A model generated the notes under the pieces. The model was given only the letters and a program-made list of their open reading frames with translations, was not told the DNA's origin and did not search any database. A stretch of DNA of 64,000 nucleotides, from the NCBI GenBank assembly GCA_964540105.1, contig CAZILL010000001.1, positions 248,001 to 312,000 of the forward strand, written 5' to 3'. The stretch is from DATKJY01 sp964540105 (GTDB lineage Bacteria > Zixibacteria > MSB-5A5 > GN15 > FEB-12). The position numbers were made by a program, and so were the translations under genes. Shown piece by piece: positions 1 through 8,921 of the stretch (position 1 is its first letter; every line of letters begins with the position of its first letter).

Positions 1-1293
1 CACGGCAACGGCTCCGCCGACTCACCCTTCGGCAGTATCCAGGATGCCTTCGATGCCGCCTCCGCTGACTCTACCGTCGAGCGCATCTACATAGCCTGCG
101 GCTCTTACTACGAGTCAGTTGTAGCAATGAGCGGCGTATCGGTGTATGGCGGGCGAAATCCGCAGGAGTCCTGGAATCTGTCATCGTCAGATTCGACCGT
201 CATTATGGGGGAGACCATCGACGGACACTGCATCGGTCTGGCGATACGCGGGGTCAGCGACAGCATACTTCTTTCTCACCTGACGATCGTATCCAGAGAT
301 GCCATCGATTCCGGCAGTTCGTCATACGGAATCTACTGTATTGACGCGGCAAATGTGGAGATACGCTCATGCCGGATAGTCGCCGGCAACGGTGCTTCGG
401 GAAATGCAGGACCGATGGGACTGCCGGGCGAAGACGGTGAAAGCGGCGATTGGGGGATGTTTGGGCGTCGCCCAGTTGCGGGGGGAGCAGGTGGCTTAGG
501 CGGCAGGTGTGACGGCAGCATGTGGGGGTGGGAGCCCGGAAAGGATGGACAGCCGGGGGCAAGTTACTTGGATTCCCCGATGGGGGGAGCCGGGGGCACT
601 GGTGACGACGGTAATTGCGGCACTCCTGGGGCCGGGCAGGACGGCGGAAACGGCTCACACGGTGTCGACGGCTATAGCGCCTCCTGGGAGTTGCTCCTTA
701 AACCCGATGGAGAATGGATCATCGCGACTGCGGATAGTGGGTTCGACGGTAATCGAGGGTGCTACGGCTCTGGCGGTGGAGGCGGGGGAGGTGTCGCTAC
801 AACCACTGGAAACAGAGGGTGCAGGCATGGTTCCGGCGGAAGCGGAGGGGGGGCTGGCGCTGGTCCGGGGATGGGCGGACACGGAGGCCAGCCGGGTGGG
901 GCGTCGATAGCCATACTTTCGATTCGAAGTGAGCTGTCTATATCGAAGTGTACGCTGCTCACCGTGACAGGTGGCCGCGGAGGAGCTGGAGGAGCCGGAG
1001 GAGTTGGTGGACGAGGCGGGAAAGGGGGACCTATAGACTGCTTCACGTGCTGCGGGGGTGCTGGAGGCGTAGGGGGGGATGGCGGCAATGGTGGGCACGG
1101 CGGAGGGGGCTGCGGTGGCTCGTCTATCGGACTGCTGAAGTGCGAATCGACCGTCGACTTTCATGACAATAACTCCTTGCTGATCGGCCCCGCCGGTGAG
1201 GGAGGCATGGGGGGTAGCTCAGGAGCCAGCCGAGGCAGCGACGGTATTTCACGGGATCTCCTCGAAGTTCTGATTGGGTCTGCAGACCGCTGA
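1..1293 (+). CDS. Glycine-rich beta-helix-like surface protein (5' end outside window)
   Basis: The reading frame is open from base 1, so the N-terminus lies upstream; about 430 residues are visible. The first part (HGNGSADSPFGSIQDAFDAA, with V/I-rich strands after it) looks like the repeat start of a right-handed parallel beta-helix protein (DUF1565/pectate-lyase-like). From roughly 90 residues into the visible part it turns into long Gly-rich stretches, first collagen-like (GPMGLPGEDGESG) and later GGxGG runs, interrupted by short hydrophobic strands and Cys pairs (CFTCCGG). This suggests a secreted or surface fibrous protein in which Gly-rich loops are inserted into a beta-helix. No sorting signal is visible at the C-terminus. 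Function is unknown; the fold is inferred from pattern only. The next gene starts 23 bases later. Confidence 0.75.
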   Translation, partial: HGNGSADSPFGSIQDAFDAASADSTVERIYIACGSYYESVVAMSGVSVYGGRNPQESWNLSSSDSTVIMGETIDGHCIGLAIRGVSDSILLSHLTIVSRDAIDSGSSSYGIYCIDAANVEIRSCRIVAGNGASGNAGPMGLPGEDGESGDWGMFGRRPVAGGAGGLGGRCDGSMWGWEPGKDGQPGASYLDSPMGGAGGTGDDGNCGTPGAGQDGGNGSHGVDGYSASWELLLKPDGEWIIATADSGFDGNRGCYGSGGGGGGGVATTTGNRGCRHGSGGSGGGAGAGPGMGGHGGQPGGASIAILSIRSELSISKCTLLTVTGGRGGAGGAGGVGGRGGKGGPIDCFTCCGGAGGVGGDGGNGGHGGGGCGGSSIGLLKCESTVDFHDNNSLLIGPAGEGGMGGSSGASRGSDGISRDLLEVLIGSADR

Positions 1294-1316
1294 TAGAGTG
1301 TCTGCTTCCGTGCATT

Positions 1317-2342
1317 ATGTCCTACGTCATACTTGCGCTGCTTTCCGCGGCTTTGGCTGGAGCAGCGACTCCATTCAATAAGGCTCTTCTTTCCTCATTC
1401 GATCCCTTCCAGCTGGCAGGCCTCTTGTACCTTGGAACAGCTGTCGGGTCTGCTGGGCTGGCGTTCCGCAAGCGCCCTCGCACGTTGCCGTGGCAGATGG
1501 ATCGAAGGAATCAGATGCGCCTGGTCGGCGCGGTGCTCTTTGGTGGCTTGCTCGCGCCGCTCTTGCTCTTGTTGGGGCTCCGAGCCGCGTCGGCGGCCTC
1601 GGTCTCCTTGTGGCTCCCCGTGGAGTTAGTTGCCACCGCGATCATCGGAACCATCTTCTTCCGGGATCACCTGGGACGTCTTGGGTGGATCGGGATGATC
1701 GGTGTGCTCGTCGCCGGAGTGCTGCTCTCCCTTGGAGAGAAGACGGCGGGCCTATGGGCCGGGCTTCTCGTCATGGGGGCGTGCGCAGGCTGGGGACTTG
1801 ACAACAACTTCACGGCTCTGATTGATGGTATCACTCCGGCACAGAGTACATTCTGGAAGGGGCTTGTGGCAGGATCGGTCAATCTCACCATCGGACTAGC
1901 CGCAGGGGATTATCCGGGAACCGTGGCAACGACTATCTGGGCGCTCGGGGTCGGGTGCGTATGCTATGGCGTCAGCATCGTGCTCTACATCACCGCGGCC
2001 CAGAACATAGGCGCCACGCGCGCGCAGATGTTCTTTGCCGCTAATCCATTCTTCGGAGTCATCCTGTCGGTCGCGATCCTGAGTGAGACCATCACAATCA
2101 TTCAACTCGTAGCGGGCGCCATTCTGATCGGGTCACTCTTCCTCGTCTTTCGTGACAGTCACGAACATGAGCATACCCACGACGGACAGGAGCATGAGCA
2201 TAGCCATCGCCACGACGACAGCCATCACGGGCATGAGCATACGGAGATGGTTCTTGGTCGCCATACCCATAGACACAAGCATGACCATGTCACTCATCAC
2301 CATCCGCACTGGCCTGACCTGCACCATCGGCATGACCACTGA
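1317..2342 (+). CDS. EamA/DMT-family membrane transporter with histidine-rich C-terminal tail
   Basis: A 341-residue inner-membrane protein with the ten hydrophobic helices of the drug/metabolite transporter superfamily in two EamA halves (about residues 3–135 and 145–275). The N-terminus (LLSAALAGAATPFNKALL) is typical of the family. After the last helix comes a ~60-residue cytoplasmic tail made almost only of His, Asp and Glu with HEHEH and HRHDH-like clusters. Such tails bind Zn, Ni or Co in CDF, ZIP and NikR-type systems. The substrate of DMT proteins cannot be read from sequence; the tail makes a divalent metal, or metal-dependent gating, a reasonable guess. Start chosen at the ATG immediately before the first helix; no strong Shine-Dalgarno is seen. 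Confidence 0.85.
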   Translation: MSYVILALLSAALAGAATPFNKALLSSFDPFQLAGLLYLGTAVGSAGLAFRKRPRTLPWQMDRRNQMRLVGAVLFGGLLAPLLLLLGLRAASAASVSLWLPVELVATAIIGTIFFRDHLGRLGWIGMIGVLVAGVLLSLGEKTAGLWAGLLVMGACAGWGLDNNFTALIDGITPAQSTFWKGLVAGSVNLTIGLAAGDYPGTVATTIWALGVGCVCYGVSIVLYITAAQNIGATRAQMFFAANPFFGVILSVAILSETITIIQLVAGAILIGSLFLVFRDSHEHEHTHDGQEHEHSHRHDDSHHGHEHTEMVLGRHTHRHKHDHVTHHHPHWPDLHHRHDH

Positions 2343-2576
2343 GAATGGCCGGAGCGACTTTCGGATGAGACACACAGCGATCGGCAAGGGGAAACGCGAG
2401 AATGGGAGCGCGGCTGCACGAGGGAGCTGGTAAAGCGCCCCGTCACCGGGATCACGATCCTGCTACACCCGAAACGTCAAAGGCAGCGCCCTTCGGTCGC
2501 CGGGAAACGACGAGCGCAACCGTGCGATACCGCTGGTCACCCAGTCCCGATCCGTCCACGCTCGGTCTCCTTCGTC

Positions 2577-5054
2577 TCAAACGTGTGTTCGGTCGGACAT
2601 CAACGACTCGCGCAGCTTATCGATGTGCCCGATGACATCGTGAGCTGCGGCCTCTGCCAATTTGCCTTGTTGGTGAGCTGTTGATGACTCGCCAACGCTT
2701 ATTGCATGAACAGCCTGATTGGCGAGTTGGTGTACGCGCTCGTGCGGTGTCTCGATCGTCCTGAATTCCGATTCACTTCCAAATTGCCGCATCCCTTCCG
2801 AGTAGTACCACTTGCCAAACCGACAGTCGTGGTGATTGACTATCTTCCAGCTACCTGTATCGATTCGTCCAGAAAGGACCGCGCTCATCCTTTCCACATA
2901 GAGCCGGTGATCGTTCTTGGCCAAATCAATGATACTCAGGTTCCCGCCTGACAGCGTGAATCTCTCGATCATGCTCCTGATCCCCTCGGCCTGGCGATTG
3001 AGTTCCTCGGCTGCCGCCGCCGATTGGTCGGCGCCTGCGGCAGTCTCTTTCGTCACGGTTGAGATGTGCTCGATATTCTTAGATATCTGCTCGGCCGCCG
3101 ATGACTGCTCTGCCGCCGCCGTTGCCATCTGGGCGATCATGTCGGTCACTCGCTGCGCCACAGTCACGATTTCGTTGAGGCTGTTTCCCGCCTTGTCGGC
3201 CAATTCTCGCCCCTTATCGACTTCCTGAATTCCGGCTCGCATACTACTGACCGCGTCGCCAGTCTCTTTCTGAATTCCCTTGATCATCTCGGTGATCTCA
3301 CCGGTTGCTTTGCCGGTTCGCTCGGCCAGTTTGCGGACTTCATCGGCCACAACGGCGAAGCCACGACCCTGCTCACCGGCACGGGCAGCTTCGATCGCCG
3401 CGTTGAGTGCCAGCAGGTTGGTCTGATCAGCGATGTCATCGATCACACCGATGATCTCGCCGATCTGATCTGCGGAGGAGGCCAGCTTGGTTATGGACTC
3501 GGCCGATTCTCTCACCACAGTCGCGATCCTTTGCATTCCCTGTATGGTGTCGTCGACAATCCGGCCGCCCGACGTAGCTGTATCCGACGCCCCCTTGGCC
3601 GCACTGGTTGCCTCACCGGCGTTCCGGGAAGATTCGAAAATGGTTGCTGTCATCTCCTCGACGGCGGTCGAAACTTGATTCACCTGATCCGATTGGTCTT
3701 TGGCGCCTTTGGACATCTGCTCAGACGACGATGCAATCTCATTAGCTGCCGAAGCCAGTTCACGGGCGTTCTCACCCAGCTGTCGAATCATAGTGCTCAG
3801 ATTGGTAGTCATGTTCGTCAGTGACTTTCCCAGGCGCTCTTTGGTGTCCATGGTCTCCTGGATCGCCTTTACCAGCGATCCGACCTCGTCCTGTGACTTC
3901 AGAGACAGGCGACTCATAGCAGACGATTGAACCTGGCGTGTAAGATCGTTATTGGCGACGGCTTCAAGCACGGTTTCGAATTCGCTGAACTCTTTGTTCA
4001 TGTGTGCCGTGGCGAGCACGACTTGCTCAATCGGTCTCGCAATAGCCCTCGCGAAGAAGATACTGACGACTACGGCCAGCAACAATGATATGGCCCCAAT
4101 GATTAGCATCGTATTTCGAAGCGCTGTCGCGGGGGCTGTGAATTCATCGATATAGCTTCCGGCGGCTACAATCCAATCCCAGTCCTTGAAATACGTGTAG
4201 GCGACGATCTTGTCCCTCGCAGAGGTCTCGCCAGCTTCCTTGTTGATCCAGGGATATTGGACCCATGCTATCTCTCCCTCGGCCAACGTAGCGACCTTTG
4301 CTATCATCTCCTTGGCGAAATCGTTTGCGCCGATGTCCTGCCCTTCCTTTGTTGGGTGAATCTGCAGAACCCCCTTTGAGTCCATCGCATAGATGTACCC
4401 TGTCTTGCCTACCTTCTGAGACAGCAGCGCATCGCGGAGAATCTCGGAGCGCTCTTTGACCCCTACATAGAGGATCCCCACGACCCCCCCGTCGGCATTC
4501 CGAATCGGTTCATACGCCGTGACATACCAATCGGTAACAACCCAGGCTCGGCCGAAATAGGGTTTCTTCTCAGTAATCACGGCGTCGAACACGGGCTGTG
4601 AAGCGAACGTGCCGACGGCGCGGGTGCCGTCTTCTTTCATCACATTCGTGGAAATCCGGCGCGCCTTCGTGCCCTCATTGAGGAAGATCGTGCACGTAGC
4701 GCCGGTCAGTTCCTTGACCTCATCAACGAGTTCGTAGTTGTTATTGACGATATAGCCGTTACGCGGATTTCCCAGCTGCATCTTGCCGTTGTGTACTGCG
4801 ACTTGTTTTCCCCCACGGTCTTCGAACAGGCGGCGAGCTACCTGCATGTTGTGGCGGACATTCTTCTGCGCCAGTTCGGCGTTCGATTCGCAGATAGCGC
4901 GAGACATGGCGGCCAGATGCGCGATATCCTTCTGCGCTGACTCCTTCAATTGAGCGGTGGATTGGCTGATGCCAATTGCGGTGATTCCTGCGATTGCCAG
5001 TAAGAGAATGGCGCAAATCGCCAGCGTCAGCTTTTGAACGATGCGGAGCTTCAT
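2577..5054 (-). CDS. Methyl-accepting chemotaxis protein with Cache sensor and C-terminal CZB zinc domain
   Basis: An 825-residue chemoreceptor. It has an N-terminal membrane helix (about 9–30), a long periplasmic region of the Cache type (about 35–310, with the KVGKTGYIYAMDSKG motif), a second helix (about 312–335), HAMP, and a full cytoplasmic signalling hairpin whose tip reads IDDIADQTNLLALNAAIEAARAGE. After it comes a chemoreceptor zinc-binding (CZB) domain, shown by NHHDCRFGKWYYSEG, that is the HxCxxGxWY signature, with further His residues later (HERVHQL). CZB domains bind zinc and respond to hypochlorite or zinc in characterised receptors. It presumably signals through CheA/CheW, which are not in this window. 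The start has a good Shine-Dalgarno (AAGGGG) on the minus strand. Confidence 0.95.
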   Translation of the reverse strand: MKLRIVQKLTLAICAILLLAIAGITAIGISQSTAQLKESAQKDIAHLAAMSRAICESNAELAQKNVRHNMQVARRLFEDRGGKQVAVHNGKMQLGNPRNGYIVNNNYELVDEVKELTGATCTIFLNEGTKARRISTNVMKEDGTRAVGTFASQPVFDAVITEKKPYFGRAWVVTDWYVTAYEPIRNADGGVVGILYVGVKERSEILRDALLSQKVGKTGYIYAMDSKGVLQIHPTKEGQDIGANDFAKEMIAKVATLAEGEIAWVQYPWINKEAGETSARDKIVAYTYFKDWDWIVAAGSYIDEFTAPATALRNTMLIIGAISLLLAVVVSIFFARAIARPIEQVVLATAHMNKEFSEFETVLEAVANNDLTRQVQSSAMSRLSLKSQDEVGSLVKAIQETMDTKERLGKSLTNMTTNLSTMIRQLGENARELASAANEIASSSEQMSKGAKDQSDQVNQVSTAVEEMTATIFESSRNAGEATSAAKGASDTATSGGRIVDDTIQGMQRIATVVRESAESITKLASSADQIGEIIGVIDDIADQTNLLALNAAIEAARAGEQGRGFAVVADEVRKLAERTGKATGEITEMIKGIQKETGDAVSSMRAGIQEVDKGRELADKAGNSLNEIVTVAQRVTDMIAQMATAAAEQSSAAEQISKNIEHISTVTKETAAGADQSAAAAEELNRQAEGIRSMIERFTLSGGNLSIIDLAKNDHRLYVERMSAVLSGRIDTGSWKIVNHHDCRFGKWYYSEGMRQFGSESEFRTIETPHERVHQLANQAVHAISVGESSTAHQQGKLAEAAAHDVIGHIDKLRESLMSDRTHV

Positions 5055-5398
5055 ACGATACCCCTTGTTGACGATTTTCAGACACCGCGCCGATCTTTCC
5101 GTCCGGGAGACGCTCAGGGAGACTGGCTCGGCACAACTACCGTTTCACCTTCAAGTCATCGGTATTGTAGGGAAGGATTTGAGGCGGTTACATCGTTTGA
5201 CTGCGCTCAGTGAACCGAATTCGCGTATCATCGAGACATATACCGATGATAAACAATTACTACCGAAAAAGGGGTGAATTGTAACGGTATGCGGTTTACT
5301 GCGTTCTGCTCCGGTAGACCACACTTCCTCACGTGCAGGATTCTTGAACAGATTTCTCGATAAGGCGCGGCCCGACTATCCGTATTGCCCCGCACAGA
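5055..5398. other. Gene-free spacer between chemoreceptor and kinase genes
   Basis: Both flanking genes are on the minus strand. The 344 bases hold the presumed promoter of the chemoreceptor gene. I see no coding frame with family-like features and no strong terminator hairpin for the kinase gene that would read into it from the other side. Confidence 0.5.
5156..5182 (-). promoter_or_regulatory. Possible sigma-28 (FliA-type) promoter of the chemoreceptor gene
   Basis: On the minus strand TCAAATCC is followed after 11 bases by ACCGATGA, resembling the flagellar/chemotaxis sigma-28 pattern TAAAGTTT–N11–GCCGATAA (6 of 8 in the -10 part, 4 of 8 in the -35 part). It lies about 100 bases upstream of the chemoreceptor start. 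The match is imperfect, so this is tentative. Confidence 0.3.
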
Positions 5399-7579
5399 TC
5401 ATGACGAGGATTCGCGCCACTTGATCGCCTGAAAGCGAGGATCCTCGCGCAACGAATCCAGGTCCGGATCTCGCAAGACCCAATCGTGATGTGCAAAACC
5501 AGCAAGCGCAGCGGCCTGGAGACACTCGATGGCGCGACCGTTCTGCTCCTCGAGAGCGAATAGACATGCTGCATTGTACTGAATGCCCGCGTCAGACGGA
5601 TCAGCCTGCAGCGCTCGTTCGACCCATTCGAGCCCCTTGTCGCGCGCTCCCAGCCGGCAAAGCGCTACCGCCCCCATTGTTAGCGCACGGGCGTCGTCGG
5701 GGTTCATCTCCACATGCTGCTCGACGGCTCTGAACGCGGCCCGGTAAGAAGCCAGTGCTTTGTCCTTCTCTCCAAGAGCGGTCTGTGCCTGAGCGGAGAA
5801 GTAACGCGCTTCGTGATGTTCGCGCACGTTGCACGCCCGCTCAAACAGATAGGCTGCCTTGGTTAAGTCGCCGCGCTGGAAGCAGGCACGTCCATAGAGG
5901 TAGAGAGTCTCCGCCTGGTTTGGGTCGAGGCTGATGGCTGTGTCGAATTCTCGCCACGCTTCGTCGAAGTGATTCAGTAACCAGAGCGTGAAACCGCGCG
6001 CCGCATGGGCTTCCGGCAAACGCGGGTTGAGCTCGAGCGCGCGCAGGCTGGCTCTATCAGCCTGTTCAAGGTGATTTTCTGACGACTCACCGTAGAAATG
6101 AACCAGGAGCGCACAGCACTCAGCAATGCCCGCGTTGGCCAACGCGAAATTGCCATCGATGTCGACAGCCTTGCGGAACATCTGGAGTGCGAAGCGTAGA
6201 CTCACTCTGCGCTGCTGATTGAAGTACTGCCTCCCCTTCAGGTAGAAATCGTAGGCTCGGGGGTCGGTGGTCGCGATCTGCCCGGGTGACAAGGCTTCCT
6301 CGGCGAGCCAGAGGCGGAGGCTCGTGACGACGCTGCGGGTGATGTCGTCCTGAACGACAAAGACATCCTTCAGTTTGTCGTCGTACTGTTCGGACCACAA
6401 ATGGTAACCGGTGGCAACGTCGACCAACTGCACGCCGATTCTCAAGTGATCCCCCGATTGCTGTACACTTCCTTCCAGAAGGGTCTCGACATGGAGTTTT
6501 CGACCTATCTCTCGCGCACTCTCGTTTGTATTCTTGAAAGCGAAGGAGGAAACCCGTGCCGCCACACTGAGCCCATGGACCCGACTTAGTGCGCTGATGA
6601 TCTGCTCGGCCATCCCCTCGCAGAGGTAGCTCTGCTGCGGATCGGAACTCAGGTTCGCAAAAGGCAGCACAGCTATCGAACGCAAATACCCTTTCTTGGC
6701 TGTCGCAGATTGAATTCGCCCGGAGATGACTGCCTCACGGGCATATCTGAGATCGAGACGAACGTCCTCTGCATTCTGGTAGCGATTTCCGGGCTCTTTG
6801 GCCAGGAGCTTGTCGACGATATGCTGGAGCTCAATGGGCGTTCCGGGTGAAATATCGCTCAACGGTTCCGGATCAGAGTCGTGAATGGCTCGAATCGTAC
6901 TCCTGAAATCCTCCTTCTGAAACGGATTGCGACCAGCGAAAACCTCGTAGAGCACAATCCCCAGCGAAAAGAGATCCGAGCGGGCGTCAATGACTTCCCC
7001 TTTCAACTGCTCAGGGGACATGTACTGAACCGTTCCTTGAATCGATTGTGATTCACCGTAGTTCCTATTCATAAACCGGGCCAGTCCGAAGTCGAGGATC
7101 TTGACCCCACCTCTGCTGTTGACCATGATGTTCGAAGGCTTCAGGTCCTGATGGACAATTCCTCGATGATGCGCTTCGTGAAGCCCCTCGCTCACCTGAA
7201 TGGCAAGTTCGAGCATCTGTTCCAGGGGTATCAGTTGTTGACCGCAGTGATCCGCAAGCGAACGACCATCGATGAATTCCATTGCGATGAACGGCTGCAC
7301 GCCATGCTCACCGATCTCGTGGATAGTCACAATGTTAGGATGATTCAGACGCGCGACGGTGAGCGCCTCAAGCCGGAACCGCGCCAGACTCTGTTCATCT
7401 CGACAGAATCGCAAGGGAAGAAATTTCAGCGCAACGGTGCGGTCGAGGCTGTCATCCCGAGCAAGGAACACCATACCCATTCCGCCAACGCCAAGCATTT
7501 CCTGTATCACATAATGCGACACGTGTGTGCCGGGTGGCAGCAGTTCCGAAGAGTCAGTGCGGTCGTCAGGAGAAGACAC
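5399..7579 (-). CDS. Serine/threonine protein kinase with TolB/FlgO-like domain and TPR repeats
   Basis: A 726-residue, apparently cytoplasmic protein. Residues ~22–290 are a PknB-type kinase: glycine loop LGVGGMGMVF (29–38), ATP-binding Lys52, catalytic loop HQDLKPSN (143–150), DFG (163–165) and MSPEQ in place of APE. The catalytic loop has Gln instead of the usual Arg before Asp (HQD rather than HRD). Residues ~300–420 match the TolB amino-terminal/FlgO-like domain often fused to bacterial kinases and adenylate cyclases (IAVLPFANLSSDP). The rest (~440–720) is TPR repeats. No transmembrane segment links the domains. The start is a GTG at 7579. It is likely a signalling protein whose TPRs bind partners; targets are unknown. 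Confidence 0.93.
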   Translation of the reverse strand: MSSPDDRTDSSELLPPGTHVSHYVIQEMLGVGGMGMVFLARDDSLDRTVALKFLPLRFCRDEQSLARFRLEALTVARLNHPNIVTIHEIGEHGVQPFIAMEFIDGRSLADHCGQQLIPLEQMLELAIQVSEGLHEAHHRGIVHQDLKPSNIMVNSRGGVKILDFGLARFMNRNYGESQSIQGTVQYMSPEQLKGEVIDARSDLFSLGIVLYEVFAGRNPFQKEDFRSTIRAIHDSDPEPLSDISPGTPIELQHIVDKLLAKEPGNRYQNAEDVRLDLRYAREAVISGRIQSATAKKGYLRSIAVLPFANLSSDPQQSYLCEGMAEQIISALSRVHGLSVAARVSSFAFKNTNESAREIGRKLHVETLLEGSVQQSGDHLRIGVQLVDVATGYHLWSEQYDDKLKDVFVVQDDITRSVVTSLRLWLAEEALSPGQIATTDPRAYDFYLKGRQYFNQQRRVSLRFALQMFRKAVDIDGNFALANAGIAECCALLVHFYGESSENHLEQADRASLRALELNPRLPEAHAARGFTLWLLNHFDEAWREFDTAISLDPNQAETLYLYGRACFQRGDLTKAAYLFERACNVREHHEARYFSAQAQTALGEKDKALASYRAAFRAVEQHVEMNPDDARALTMGAVALCRLGARDKGLEWVERALQADPSDAGIQYNAACLFALEEQNGRAIECLQAAALAGFAHHDWVLRDPDLDSLREDPRFQAIKWRESSS

Positions 7580-7894
7580 AGCGGACGATACCTAGGTTTA
7601 CAGGGTAATCACTCTACTTTCTTGACAACATACGGTACCGGACCGCCGGTGTCAAACGTTGCGAGCGGGCATCGCAGGGCGGGACTTCTCAGATACCGGG
7701 CTCTTCCAACTCAAATAAGAGAGATTGGGGCAAGGATAATTGAAAGCGTCAATCATGGCTCTCCTGTCTGCTGTCAATAAAAAAACTGTATTGCATAAAA
7801 GACTTGCTCAGCCTACTTTGGGTCAACCAGTGGCCGCTTTCTCGCTTGTTCCAAGGTGGCCGCGAAACCCATATCAACGCAGGAGGTAATAACC
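7580..7894. other. Divergent intergenic region
   Basis: 315 bases between the minus-strand kinase gene and the plus-strand membrane protein at 7895. It should hold both promoters. A TTGACA occurs at 7622–7627 on the plus strand but has no AT-rich -10 partner at the right distance. An AT-rich stretch at 7776–7800 is the likeliest promoter area for the plus-strand gene. No gene seen. Confidence 0.45.
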
Positions 7895-8455
7895 ATGAGT
7901 TTTCTTGCCGAGCTCTGGGCCCCGATACTGCTTTCGGCAGTATTCGTCTTTGTGGTCAGTTCTCTGATTCACATGGTCCTCACGTATCATCAGAATGACT
8001 TCAGGAAACTTGCGAACGAGGACGCTGTCATGGATGCGCTTCGCAAGTTCGAGATTCCCCAGGGGGACTATCTCATACCATGCGCCGGAACGGCCAAAGC
8101 CATGAAGGCGCCGGACTACGTTGAGAAGCTGAAAAAGGGACCGGTCGCTTTGATGACCGTCATGAGAACCGGATGCCCGTCGATGGGAAAGAGCCTCACC
8201 TTGTGGTTCGCCTACATTGTGCTCGTTAACATCTTTGCCGCTTATATCGGCCATCACGCCGTGGGCATTGGCGGCCACTATCTTCAGGTCTTTCGCTTTG
8301 TGGGATGTTCCGCTTTCATGGGGCATTCCCTGGCGCTCTTTCACAATTCAATCTGGTATCACCGCAATTGGAGCGCGACTTTCAGGTCAATGTTCGATGG
8401 CCTGATTTACGCCCTGATAACTGCCGGCACTTTCGGCTGGCTCTGGCCGAGATAG
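7895..8455 (+). CDS. Conserved membrane protein of unknown function
   Basis: A 186-residue protein starting at the ATG preceded by a strong Shine-Dalgarno AGGAGG (7881–7886); the frame is open further upstream but those extra residues have no ribosome site. There is one N-terminal helix (about 8–32), a soluble stretch of ~60 residues containing DYLIPCAG and GPVALMTVMRTG, then three helices toward the C-terminus. His residues cluster around the second and third helices (GHHAVGIGGH, FHNSIWYHRNW). I do not recognise a named family. A strong terminator follows directly, so it is probably a monocistronic gene. Confidence 0.8.
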   Translation: MSFLAELWAPILLSAVFVFVVSSLIHMVLTYHQNDFRKLANEDAVMDALRKFEIPQGDYLIPCAGTAKAMKAPDYVEKLKKGPVALMTVMRTGCPSMGKSLTLWFAYIVLVNIFAAYIGHHAVGIGGHYLQVFRFVGCSAFMGHSLALFHNSIWYHRNWSATFRSMFDGLIYALITAGTFGWLWPR

Positions 8456-8480
8456 AAGACGACCAAGTTCATTACTCGTG

Positions 8481-8508
8481 CGGGCTGGCCAATCGGCCAG
8501 CCCGTTTT
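8481..8508 (+). terminator. Rho-independent terminator after the 7895 gene
   Basis: A perfect 10-bp stem, CGGGCTGGCC/GGCCAGCCCG, with the loop AATC is followed by TTTT. It lies 26 bases after the stop codon of the membrane protein gene. Confidence 0.9.
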
Positions 8509-8639
8509 CGTTCTCTCAAGTCGATCACGGCCTGCCTCGATTCCGGAGTAACGTCAAGGACTGAACCGCCTCAGACTCAGCGGTCACTTCAACTCTTCAC
8601 TGAGAAATGTATACTAATCTTGTCATGATGAAAATATTA

Positions 8640-8656
8640 CTTGACATTATGTCAAG
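8640..8656. promoter_or_regulatory. Palindromic operator overlapping the XRE promoter
   Basis: CTTGACAT-T-ATGTCAAG is a perfect 8+8 palindrome that covers the -35 box. A second copy of the right half, ATTATGTCGAG, follows at about 8667–8677 around the start of transcription. This arrangement fits autorepression by the XRE protein encoded directly downstream. The protein–site link is inferred from position only. Confidence 0.6.
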
Positions 8657-8669
8657 ATGACTATACATT
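8641..8669 (+). promoter_or_regulatory. Sigma-70-type promoter of the XRE regulator operon
   Basis: A consensus TTGACA (8641–8646) is separated by exactly 17 bases from TACATT (8664–8669). Transcription would begin near 8676, about 36 bases before the regulator start codon. Confidence 0.55.
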
Positions 8670-8711
8670 ATGTCGAGTTTCGAAATGAGAATTAGTGGTT
8701 ACTGATTTTAC

Positions 8712-8921
8712 ATGAAAACGAATGTACGAAGATTTCGATTCAACCACGGTGAGCTCAGCCAGCAGCAGTTGGCTGATATGGTCAATGTTTCCCGTCAGAC
8801 TATCGTCTCCATCGAGCGCGGGGATTATGCCCCGTCGGTGAAGCTGGCCTTGCTCTTGGCAGGAAAACTCGATACAACAGTTGAACAACTGTTTATCTTG
8901 GAGGATGCAGACCATGTTTAA
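8712..8921 (+). CDS. Small XRE-family helix-turn-helix regulator
   Basis: A 69-residue protein that is little more than one HTH domain: LSQQQLADMVNVSRQTIVSIERG is the helix-turn-helix, followed by the short YAPSVKLALLLAGKLDTTVEQLF tail typical of the small YozG-like XRE regulators. These are commonly encoded just before a membrane protein gene, as here. The stop overlaps the next start by 8 bases, so the two are translationally coupled. A palindrome over the promoter at 8640–8656 is the probable operator. No Shine-Dalgarno is obvious before the ATG. Confidence 0.9.
   Translation: MKTNVRRFRFNHGELSQQQLADMVNVSRQTIVSIERGDYAPSVKLALLLAGKLDTTVEQLFILEDADHV

Noticed and set aside
509..910. Overlapping frames in the glycine-rich region
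   Set aside because: GC-rich Gly repeats open other frames by chance; their translations are Pro/Arg-rich or irregular.
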